A DNA stretch of 64,000 bases from Durusdinium trenchii. Taxonomy: Eukaryota > Sar > Dinophyceae > Suessiales > Symbiodiniaceae. The translations under genes and the position numbers were made by a program. Below are positions 1 through 11,400 of the stretch, one piece after another (the first letter of the stretch is position 1; each line of letters begins with the position of its first letter). The notes under the pieces are model-generated. The model ran no database searches. It worked only from the letters and a program-made list of their open reading frames with translations, and was not told where the DNA came from. The stretch lies in contig CAXAMN010023317.1 in NCBI GenBank assembly GCA_963970005.1, positions 478,665 to 542,664 on the forward strand, read 5' to 3'.

Positions 1-123
1 GCTTTTCCCAATCTAATTCTGGTCCAAAACGAGCCTCCCATGGTCGCACTTGAATGACGTACACCGGCGCTGCCAGGCTAAAGGCTGCGGTGTCGGAGTG
101 CCGCGAACGTACCAATCCAGGGA

Positions 124-178
124 GGGTTGAGGGGTTTGAAGGGTTTGACGGGTTTGAGGCGTTTGAGGGGTTTTGAGG
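124..178 (+). repeat. Degenerate GGGTTTGA tandem repeat
   Basis: About six imperfect copies of GGGTTTGA/GGGGTTTGA run head to tail. The unit resembles the plant/dinoflagellate telomere unit TTTAGGG but is not identical. On the minus strand it reads as a Gln-Thr-Pro repeat, which I take as a shadow. It could be an interstitial telomere-like relic or an ordinary minisatellite. Confidence 0.6.
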
Positions 179-1779
179 CCTGGTAAACGACACAATCTAT
201 TTCCACCAAAAACTACTCCAAAACAGACTCAACTGCTCGCACATTCGGGGCCAAACGTTGCGTCTGGATCCCTAGAAAAAAAAACTAGTACATTCTGGCC
301 CATCCGTACCCTGTGAACCTGAGCACCGGCACAGACCTTGCCACAAGAGATTCACAGGCACCGGCATCCATGGTGAGCACTCCCACACCTGTAATCCCTG
401 GCGCGCTCCCCCTTTCTTCAGCCGGGGTCGGCGGATAGAGGAGCGCCTTCCGGTTTTCCAGTGCAAAAGTCTACTGTCCGCATTTGAATTCGTTTGGACA
501 CTTTCGGGGGCAGTCCTTGGACATTTTGCTGTGAACTGTGGTGTTGGTATGTGTTCATGTTACCTTGAATCTACTTCAAGCAGAGATCACGGGCAATTTA
601 CACAAGGTTGGTTGTTTGGTCCGTGGACAGGGTCGTAGTACGAGGACAATTACTTGGCACTTTCGGCTCAAAGACTGTGATTTACTCGCTCGGATGGGTA
701 GTGGCGTCACCCATGGAACTACGACGCCGGTGCTTCCTTTCAGCTCGGAGCATCCCGAGCATGTAAAGAACTCTCCGGAGACCAGTCAACGAACCAGGTT
801 CCGGCCATTGATGAGATCTGCTAGGCTGATTTCGAGACTCCGATTTTCAATACTTTCGAGAGTAACTGAAAGGACGAGTCGCCGGACCAGTAAAAGTGCA
901 GCTTCAGCAGCTTCATCTTCAGATTCAAATGCCAGAGAACTAGGAGCGAATCATGTCAGATTGCAAGATCGAGCAGCTGGAAGCTCCCGATGGGGGTTGT
1001 TTTAAGGTGCGCACGGTGCTGTTGGCCAATATGGGCACCCGTAGTGGGCACCCGTGTGTTTGCACATTTGGATTGGGCCTTGATTCATGAAAGGCGCGTT
1101 TCGTGCGGAAAACGTGTAGACGATGATTTGCAAGGGGTCTAATTGTCCCACAGCAATCGCAAAGCGTTCATTTCTAGCGCACATTTTGACGCAGACAATT
1201 CCCACTGCTTTCACAAGGACAGTCCATCACCAGAGGGTACGAACGGGTAATTACGAACCCAACAGCCTAGTCTTTCAAACGTTCGCCGCTGCAAAGAGTG
1301 CAGCATTACAAAAAGCGGCAAAGTACGTTATTATGGGCCAGACCAGACCACTTATCTCACGAACATAAAGTTCCACAAAGCAAGCGCGACATCTTTCGCT
1401 TACAGCGAGTCAGGTCATGTGAAACTGCGGCTGCGTTGGACACATTCAGCGACACCCTAAGAGTCTCCCCTGGAACTGACCAAATCGCATGCTGAAAAGC
1501 AGCTTGCACGAACGAAACGCAAAACAGATCAAAACAAGGTGTCAACGATGGTCAACAGTACTAGTTACTATGGACCCCGCGTGTTTTTAGCGTTGTTGGA
1601 CCTTCTAGAGACGTTGCCGTGACCATCAACAATCATGACCTTCTGATGGCTGGGGAGGTTGGGGGTTGGGTGTGATATGCGTTTTATGAACTGCATTTTT
1701 CATGTGCATCATCTTCATGATTGGAGTCACATGAGTCACCGTCAGAGCGAGAAAGAGGGAGAGAGAGATGAGTCAGACA

Positions 1780-1922
1780 CTAATAGCAATGGCCTCCAAC
1801 CTAATGGCACACTTTTTTAGACATCATATTTTGCCGTTCTTCCTTTTCTTGTTTTGTCTTTGTTTCTACTAGCGATGGCCTCCAACCTAAGAGCGACGGC
1901 CTCCAACCTATTATCGCACCTT
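1780..1922 (+). repeat. Dispersed ATGGCCTCCAACCTA repeat, copies 1-3
   Basis: Three copies of a short motif, ATGGCCTCCAACCTA or ACGGCCTCCAACCTA, are separated by AGCG/AGCA linkers. The same motif recurs near 3305, 25446, 27090, 45128, 45414 and 51090, nearly always outside exons. A high-copy short interspersed repeat is the simplest reading. It is noncoding as far as I can see. Confidence 0.7.
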
Positions 1923-2543
1923 GGTAAGCTCACCTGTCACGCGCTATGCTCACACATGTCGGATGCAACATTCCGGATCAAGGGCATAGAATACTTGCGC
2001 GATCTTGCGCGCGGGTGTGAAGGCAAGACGTTTCGATTGCTGCAGTTGCTTTCAGATTGCAGAACTTGGGCAGAATACTTCGTAGTGTAGTCCGGGGTGC
2101 CACGCGTGGCTTGAAGATTCTAGATATTCCAGATCGGCGAGCTGACAGCCTCCATTGCTGTCTTCGAACCCGTCTTCGGAGGGCATTTCTGGCGCAGGTG
2201 CCCCATGCTCAACCTGAAAGCTGCCCGTGAGCTGGCAGCCAAGGATCGTGCTTAAACTGATCACAAGCCCTTCAGCTTACAATGCTTATATACAGCTTCA
2301 GAAGGCTTCAAAAAACTGATGAACACTTGCCTCTTCAGAGAATCACTGCCTTGGAGTCCCAACAAAACATCGACCAGAGCCGCAACAAGTAGATGGTGTG
2401 ACCCTGTCATGTCATGGGCTCTCGATATTTCTTTGAGTGCCAACAACCGCCTACTAAATCTCTTTGGGTCAGTCTTTGAGGAACGCAACCTTCAATCTTC
2501 GGCCGGTCCAACTTCTTGCCCACGAAGCTCCTAAACGCATCAC

Positions 2544-5252
2544 ATGGGGGCAAATGTCAGACCATTTTCGACTACTACGACTCGTCGGGTCGCGTCTCTT
2601 CTTCCGACCACAATTTCGCCGCGCCCGAAGGAGCTGGGCACATCGCCCCGGCGAGAAGACAGCACCGGCCGAAGCGCGAAGCGCAGTGCTGCGGGCAGCG
2701 TCAGTGTGAGCCTCAGCCGGGCGATGAAGTACTGCCTACTGGGACTAGGCGGTGCTTTTGGAGGCGGCGAACGTCGCCAGGTCGCACGGCGACGCTTCGG
2801 CCGTCCAGGTCCGCGCCACCGCGATGATGCCTTAGTTCTACGTGCCCAGTTCTCCGTGGGCGACCGGGTGGAGTACCGCAGTGACACCCACCGGCAGTGG
2901 TTGCCGGGGACGGTGTGAGACACTGAGTGTGTCGTGAGACACTGGAAGAATTATTGAGAAGTGAGATTGGTTTGCGTATGTTTGCGTGTTGCGTTTGGAG
3001 TTTTGAAGTGCACGACGAAAGGACATGCATGCAAATATGGCCCTTAAGACAAGTCAATGACAGCGATTGCAGTCTCGCAATTTGCCTCGTGGCATGTCGT
3101 ACGTAGCATCGTCTCCAGGCAACGTATCCGAGAAAATGGGACCATCTACGATTTGGATGTGAAAAAAGGACTGACTGTATGACAAGCCAAGCACTCTTGG
3201 TGGACTAGTAGCTTCTTGTTCCTTGTATTATATAGTATTATTGTCCGGATGTTCATGAAGAACTTCGCACGCCTGACACACACACACATGTTGTTCCAAA
3301 AGGGATGACCTCCAACGTAATAGCAATGGGAGGTGATGGTTTTGGAGAATTTGATTCACCGGATCTCACAGCTCAACCGCCTGCCAGGAGCTCAAGCCAG
3401 CAAGCTGAGAAGGGCCTTGGATGATCCTCTCGACCGTCACTTGGTGCAGTTTGGGTGCAGCGTGGCACTAACGATGCCTTAAAAAGTTTGAAAGATCTTG
3501 TGGATGGCTGGAGTTAAGTTCTTTGCTTTGTGGACCGATCCAACTTGATTTGTGCTCATCTCTGTCGACTTCACGATTTTCGCACAGGTGAGGTGACGGC
3601 CAGGCCTTTCAGAGCAGAGCCCGTGACCGCGGTCTACAGGTGCGGCCCTTTTTCCTGAAAAGCAGGATCAACTGCTCCAAGACACACGTGACTCCAAAAA
3701 GCAAAACGTGTGGCAGAGACCAAGACGATGTGTTTTTGTTGAACAAGTTGACCATGGAGGTTTTAATACGTTATGTTCTTTAACGTATTAATTATGTTAA
3801 TATATTCCGTTAAGTTATATTACATACTTCTAGAGAGAGAGAGAGAAAGGCCTATTTACACAGATATATATTCATATATATATATGTATAAACAGACTAC
3901 ATATATATATATACACATACACATACATATATGTTAGCAATATGTAGTAGGAATATATATATATAATATATTTATGTATATTTGTTTTAACCAATGCAGG
4001 CTTGTGAAGTCCTGACTTCCCTCGAGGCCTGAGCCTTCCGCTTCCTCCCCAAGGGAGTCCAAGGAGCCTCGTCGCCCCCGCGACCTGAGCACCGAGCGAA
4101 GATCCCCGAGAGATCGACGGAGCGAAGATCCCCTGGAGCGAGCCATGGAAAAGACCGAGGTTCAGGCGCCTTTTCTCGGCGCGAAGCACGCTTTTTGTTT
4201 GTTTTTTGCTTCCGAGGCTGGTTTGACACGTTGGGAGAGAAGCAGCTCTCACAAGAATCACAAGAAGGATCAAGAAGGGCTCCTCAATAGCTTTCTGACT
4301 TGGTGATACTTGGTCTTATGTTGTGTTCTGCGTTTCGTGACACCCAGCTTCAAATTGCTATATACTTCCATGCAATACATCGACACATGTTCCTGATTTC
4401 ACTGTTTCAGCCCACCATTCACCAAGGGTGGATTTGTACCCCCATGCAACTCTCTGGTTTTTGCGTGCTTTCTGGAGGTTCGGCCATACTTGGATGCAGC
4501 TTGGCATCAACAGTGTCCGCGAGTAAGATTGTGCCTCGATAGGTGGGGTGTTTTCAGCTTGTATAGAGGCTTTTAGAGGCTCTTAAGTTGGACTGAGGGC
4601 ATTCGGGCACCAGCAGTCCATGATGAAGACGAGATGAGAAAGAAGGCTCTCGGTGAACCGATAAGAGATGCAGTTTGGTTCAGCATTGGCCGTCACATCT
4701 AGCACTGTAAACCAAACACGCATGCATGTAATTATGACTCACTTGCTGTTGGGTTGCTGCACAATCCAGTTGATGCCACGCAGACAGAGCCAATGCCAAG
4801 TACGAAGGCCACATCTTCGGTTCAGAACCGACCGTCGCTTGGCACTCCCTCTCCCCTCCAGGACGGAGCAGTGGTGGGCTGGGCCGCCAACGCAGGCCGT
4901 GAGATGGCCTCACGGGCTGGTGCCGTCACAGTACGCAGGCCGACTCGGGAGAGGTCAGAGTCATAGGGGGTGGACTGGTGGATGTGTGATGGCAAACATT
5001 GGGACACTTAGATTGCTTAGGGGCGGCATATGTCCTTGCAAGAAAACGACATATGGGACGCGTGGGAACATGTGAATTGATCAAGCAAAAACTGGGCACC
5101 TGAACCCACTGTGAGCGTTTGCCATGGCGGCCTACATGGCCCTACCGGCCAGGATGGTCCAAACGACCAAGCTGCTCCTGCAGAACCTGGAAACAGCTCT
5201 GATGCTTCGTGCGGGCTTTTTGGCCAATTGCTATCACAGATGGCATTTGGAG
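2544..5252 (+). CDS. Large coiled-coil protein, N-terminal exons with SH3/Tudor-like domain
   Basis: Start of a multi-exon gene. Exon 1 runs from ATG 2544 to 2914 and encodes a Ser/Thr/Arg-rich tail ending in FSVGDRVEYRSDTHRQWLPG. Exon 2 (3119-3176) continues in phase with QRIRENGTIYDLDVKKG; donor GTGAGA, acceptor CCAG. Together they form a small beta-barrel (SH3/Tudor/PWWP-like) of the VGDxVEYxSxTHxxWxPG type that is common in dinoflagellate proteins. A basic Ser/Arg-rich exon follows at about 4026-4190 (start PEPSASSPRESKEPRRPRD), then about 4755-4952, and about 5114-5252, which begins the Trp-helix repeats (AGFLANCYHRWHLE). An AG at 2519-2520 could be the spliced-leader acceptor. Function is unknown; a cytoskeletal or centrosomal scaffold is a guess. 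The exon 1-2 join is well supported, the others less so. Confidence 0.62.
3826..3975. repeat. GA and TA microsatellites in an intron
   Basis: A (GA)n tract at about 3833-3846 is followed by broken TATA/TATATG tracts to about 3970, inside an intron of the coiled-coil gene. This is simple sequence with no sign of coding. Confidence 0.8.
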
Positions 5253-5400
5253 GCCGAATTCATCAGCTAACCCAGGTGTGCACCGTGAATCACAGTGTCA
5301 AACGTATATAATATATAATATGTCATCCACTTCTTTTTAAAATAGTGCTCGCGTCTACAAGACGCAAATGGGCTGGTGAAGTCTTTTGCGCCACTTCCAG

Positions 5401-8400
5401 GTGCAATTTGCCAAGTTGGATGCTCATCACCGAGAGGCCTGCAATACAGCTGTGATGGTTCGTCCTCGCGGACGCGTTGGATGTTGCATGCCTGGCATGC
5501 GTTGCATACACGTTGCGTTGATGGCACCGACTGGCGCCACAGGAACTGGAACAGCATCATGATGCCTGGGCCGCGCATTTTAAGAATCACCAGCTGAGCT
5601 TCGAGGTCGGACTAGTAACAAGGGCATCGACTATTAGTAACAAGTGCATCGCTATTAGTCACAAGAAGCTACTAGTAACGGCGGCATGACTACTTAGTAC
5701 CTAGAAGCTAGTGGGACTCGGCGAAGAAAGGACGAGTGAGACTGGCCTTGCAACCGACTCCGTTCGAAGGATCGGAATCGAGCGAAAGAACGATGGGTGA
5801 CGTCCAAAACAGACTTGAAGCAGTAAGGGTCCAAAGGGTCCAAAGGGTCCTGGAGTTCTTTTTGATTTTGTGGATTTTGGCAGGAAGAGCTCGCGAAGCA
5901 TGCGCGGCATCAAATGACCGCGAAGGAGAAGCGCCAGCAGCAGGCCATGCTCATTGACGCCTGGGCTCAATGGAAGTTGCTTTAGTTGCCAAACGCTGCG
6001 ATAGCACTTTTTGAAGGGACGCTTGCCATATACCATAATATGCATCGCAAGTCGGATGGATGCAAGTCTTCAAGCAAAGCAACGCAGCTGAGCGTCTCTG
6101 ACAGAGTCTCTGACAACTTGAGACTTGGGCAGGGCGTCCTGTCCAGCCCAGTGTGATTGGAATATAGTACGCCACACAGGTGGTACTCTTGGCCCGCTAC
6201 CGAGGTGGATCAATGGGCCGAGGGTGATCGGAAAGGTCTCTTGCGGAGGGTCTTTCGCTCTTGGTCCCAGTACGCAATCCAAGACTCTTGGCAATGTTGA
6301 GACTTGTGGAAACTGAAGTGCCACAGACAGAATGATCCGCTGTTGAGGCTTCACGCCAAAGCTGGCTGACTAGGGAGTTCCAGAGAGAGGGGACATGAGT
6401 GAACTTGAGCTTGAGAAAAGCCAATGGATCGTTTCCTTCAAAGTTATCTACTGCTTCTTTGGTCTCTTGATCCGACTCAATCGCCCCCGGCCTGACTTAG
6501 GAGCGGTACCTGAAGCGCGCCGCAGCTAACGTTCACATGGCCGTGTTCGGCCACTTGTTCGTGGGGAATTTTGTTATACAATATAAACCTATCCCTTCAG
6601 GGAACCCTGCTTGTCAAAGTGCAAGAAGGTTGGAACACATGGTTTCCGACTACTCAGACTACTCACTGCTCATTTGGATGTTGAACCTGCATGCTAGGCT
6701 TCAATGTGTTAGCGTGTACCGAGGCTGGGTGGAGGGCAAAAGCAAGGGCTTGAAGCACAGCTGCTTCCTCTCGTGGCATCATCAAGCTCAAAGCGAATCC
6801 TTGGCGTCTCGCTGGAGAACACCGCGAGAGAGATGAGAGATGAGAGAGTTTTTGGAGAGGTGGGGCGGTTGACAAAGCTGGAAGGAACACTTGCACTGTC
6901 TTGGTGCGCCTTTGGCATCCTATGGCTTTAAGCTGAGGTTAGACAAAAGGAAGCAGAATTGGCTTCTGCCAAGGGCTCCTTTGAGAAAGACAAGGCCAGA
7001 CAACTCTTGCTTACTTTGCGTTTGACTTCAGAGTTTATATATATATATATTGTTCCTTAGGACTTTTGACAGGATTTGCCATAAGGTCAAGGGTTTGATT
7101 TGATTAGGTAATTTTGCAGGACTTTTTGCAGGTCCCCCTAAGGAATCCGGTACTATACTCGCCGCGAAGAGTGAGCAACATCACCACGTGGTCCATTGGC
7201 CCAACGCGTCGTTTCTGCAGGCTGCTCAAGACGCTGCATTCATGCGAAAGCTTCAAGAGATCGAAAGCACCTTGGCCCGACAGACGCGAAAACATCGTAT
7301 CGAAGTCATGACACAGGTATACACAGGTTGTGACCAAGCTTGCTGCATAGGGATGCATTATTTGATCCATGTCTTGCTGTAGACACGCGCGCTTTTGTTT
7401 AACATATACATTACATGTATATAACTAAAATATAGCATGTGCAATTCCCCCAAGGAATTTGGTGATTGTGAGGGCTTGGTTGTTGCATTTGGAGAGGGCT
7501 TTGGGAAGATCCCCACAAAGAACAAATTGACCATCGAAACGACCACAGCATTCAGGTAAGCGGAGAGACAACACCAGTGGTGTCGAAGCAGTGCTGGCGA
7601 GCTGGGCCAAAGGAAAGAGCAAGGCAACGGGGCGTGAGATGTTACATGAAATCTGATGTAAAAGGGTACAGAGATGATCAAAGATGAAAATAGAACGTTC
7701 AACATGAAGCCCGTTTGTTTGACTAGTTCCCTCTACCAACCGGAGCCCGTTTATGTCACCGAAGCCTGCAAAGCCTGTAGGGCTCGATGGCGCTGGTTTG
7801 GAAGCACTGGATCACTTGGTCCAAGGAGAAGCGGAACCGATGGGCAATCCATAGGAGAGGATGGAGTTGGGGATAAACCACATGGAATTTACATGATAAG
7901 TAATTATACGCGGTATTATTTATGACACTCTATGGTCCAATATGGTCCATATACTGGTCCATATTGTTCCATCAAGAAGTGCCGCGCAGACCCCAAAAAG
8001 AAGGTCTTTTGCGGGGGGGACGATGTGGGACGGCACCACTTATACACGTTGTGGCCCCAGATGATCACTCACCAGGCATATCCCAACTTCCGATCTCTCG
8101 TTCAACATCGTTCGCTTCCAATTGGAAGAGCCTGGAACAAGATAACAACAAGATCCCCCGCACAACCATATACGTCCTGGCCTCCACGCAGTCCTCCACG
8201 CCACTCCGCCGAGTCTCGACGTCTCGTCTCGTCTCTCCAGGACCGCGCGCGGCGCGACCGACGCCACGAAGGGATCCAACTGCAGCTGCGGCGCTGGGCG
8301 GAGGGCGATCGCCGCGGCCTCGTGCATGGAGCCGCCGGGGGGTGCAGAGAAGTGGGCCATAGAGACGGAGCAATCAGTTAATTCAGAACGAGTATTTACT

Positions 8401-11400
8401 GTATAAATTGGACTCTTGTTTCTACTAGCTTGTTACTACTAGTAAGGCACTTGTTACACTTGTTACTAGAAGCGATGCACTTGCTACTAGTAGCGAACGT
8501 GCAAGATCGTGCCCAAATTGATCAAATTGAAGACCATTTAGATACAAATTCAGCCAAGTGGTCCAATATACTGGTCCCCTGAGAGAGGAGGAAGCGAATT
8601 CTTCCATCATTTCTTCAGCCCACCCTCCTTTTCGACCTCCAAAACGCCACTCGGCGGAGGAGTTTGGCTGCGCTGGCGCCATGAGGCGCAGCAGCGGAGG
8701 ACCGCCTTGCAGGCGCAGAAGGCCGTGGAGTCCGAGGCGCGGACGTTTGTTTTGAACGGGAGGCGCCCGGGGGAGACAGGTTGGGCTGTTTTAAGTGTTG
8801 GGTGAGTGGGTTGAAATCAAAGCTCAATCAAGTTGTTTGCAAGAATAAGCTGCATATAGTTGGGGTCCAAGTCAATGTGACCACGTGCGACCCCTTCGCG
8901 AGAGTCGCTTCGAAGCCTCCGAGTGAATTGCACGCGCGGCTGCGCTGCTTGGTTGAGGCGAAAAAACTCGAGAAGCTCCTGGACGATGAGAGGAGGTGAA
9001 TCCCATCATGGCAGCTTGCTTGTTTTCCTCCACGAGTCATGTTCGCCTTCGGGTTGAACTAGGAACATCAGTGTGGCAGCGCCATAGATTTGTTACATAG
9101 ATCGTTGGCATGCAAATGAACATGGCACAAGTTTCGTTCGATCTCGAAACCGGAATGCAGCATGTTCGCCTGCAAGACACTGCTCGTCTCGCATCCAGGA
9201 GGGCAGCAGCTTTGGAGAAGCAAAATGCCATGTCTGCGGAACAGCGGAAGGAAGCTGCCAAGAGGCTTCTTGTTTGGTGATGTGTAGTTTAGTTCTTTAG
9301 TGAACTTCATAGCAGATTGACTCTCCTTCAAGAGTTGATAAGCCGCTGTGTCGCGCATTGCGGTCGTCCAAGAGCATGGTATCCGAGCTTGCTTGTTTTG
9401 TGTTTGTTCTGTTTTTCGGCTGGTTCAGCCCGGATGTTCTGATTTGCTTGGCTGCAATTATTCCTCACCCTCGCCGGTCCATGTTTCCGTCTTCACGTGT
9501 GGACCAAGCTGAGGCTAATGCAGTATGTTGCGGCAAAATGGGAGTACGGTGACAAGAAGGGAACTCTCAAAGGCATCATGAAGGGTTGGTGCAGTTGCTC
9601 GTCGGCAAGGTTGCTGACATTTGTGTGAAAGGTTGCCAGCAACGAACTCGCAGTTGCTCCTGGTCATTGAAGGTGATAGAACGACTGTCGCGGGGGACAC
9701 CGTCTCTTCACGGCGAAGGACGGCGAACATCATCGCCGGTCGCACTGAGGCTATGTGCTGGATGCCAAGCGCCACTCCAGACGTCGCCAAGGAGTCCATG
9801 ATGCCGTGCTCAAATCTCTGCTTGGAGAGGCGCGGAAGTGCCGGACGATGCCAAGATGAGAGGGATGGTTCGTTCTGAGCAACAAATAGGACATGAGACC
9901 AGAAAGAAGGTGTACCAAGGAATGCTCGTTCCCCCAGATTGATATGCTACATTGAGATCAGGCTGATCAAGCATTTGCAGACCGAAGTTGTGCCGGTCAG
10001 TCTAAGCAGCCCAATCTTCAGTCTGAGCCGATGGTTCGTGAAAGGTTGATCGGGGCGTTCAAGTCACTAAGTCAAGAAAGCAGCATTGTGCGGAGGCCCG
10101 CGGTAGCGCCAAGCTCGCCTTGATGAATTGGCATAGCTTGACGAAGGATGAGAAACGCATGCGTCAGATGGAAGACGTGCGACCTGGTCGGCAGCGATCG
10201 GAACCAAATTACCCTATAGCTTGGTTCAACGAAACCCCTGTGGAGGCGTTTTTCTATACCACTGTCAAGGGAAGCTTCAAATGTATCTAAGCCTTTGTCA
10301 AGCCAAGGTCCGGTAGATATATGCCAAAAAGATCTGAAGCAAAAGCACTATCATCACAGAGCTTGCTCAAAATCCCACCTGTGTCGTAAACTTGTGGGTC
10401 ATCCAGTGAAAAGTTATTCCAACATGATATTCCAACTGCTCACCCTCGTCTGGAATGATAACAGTAATAAGATTCTATGTGAAAGGGGTCTGGAATAAAC
10501 AAACATTCCAGGCTATAGTCATGTGGTCCCCAAGCTAAGGCATAGGTCATAGGCCATGTTTTTCTCCTTTGACCTTTATTGGCGAAGCGTCTCTCTCGCC
10601 ATGTTTGCAGTCCAAGGGAGCGGAAAGCCAATGAGAGGTTGGACAACTTCATGAAGGACGGGAAGTGTGCGGAATGTGCGGAATGTGGCAAGTGCCTCTG
10701 ACCGCGGTGTTTTCATGGTTGGACCCTTCATGAGAACATCCTTCGAATTCGGAGGACAAAGATGCCGAGCACGAGAAGATGCTCCAGAAGGCTTACAACT
10801 CGGTCGATGCCATCAAGGCACCTTGACCTATTGACAGCTGTGCGGTCAATACACGTGGAAGATCTTGACATGAATGACCTTCATCCAGAAAAGGTCCAGG
10901 GAACCTGTCCAGGGTGTGATGTTGATTTTGAGTGCCATGGGGTGTCATTCTTCGTGGAGGGGGGCGTATATAGTGAGTCGTCTACGCGCCGCGAGGCCAG
11001 AGCTCATCATGCCACACAGATGGTCTTGAGAAGATGGTGCCCGGAATGCAAGTTGACACCTTCCAGTAAGAAAAAACACGCCATCTCTTGTCTTGTGTTT
11101 TGGCCAAGGATGGGTGGCGACCGAAAAGGGATCCTGTCACAGTTTTTCCAGGCAGGGAAAGGGTTCGAAAAGAGTCAAATGTGGTGTGTCAGGTTGCGGC
11201 ACATGTGGGGGGTACAAGACATATTTCTTGCCATCAGATTCATAGTGACCGGCTTCATCAGATCATTGAGATCTATCATCTATCTATCCACTCGTGACTC
11301 GCTTCAGGACTGGCAAGAATACGTCAAGGTGAAGATGCACTCAGCAGCGCAAAAGCAGAGTGTGAAAGATTCGGTGATGCGATGCTGGGCGTTGAGGAGG

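Larger units (their letters stand above)
1..2520. other. Leading 2.5 kb without a recognised gene
   Basis: I see no exon here that I can tie to a family. The longest forward frame (538-1005) has a Ser/Arg-rich second half but no homology I recognise and no good splice sites around it. The segment holds a degenerate GGGTTTGA array near its start, a short GA-rich stretch near 1750, and two copies of the ATGGCCTCCAACCTA dispersed repeat near 1788 and 1875. It is probably intergenic DNA, or 5' flank of the gene that starts at 2544. Confidence 0.4.
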
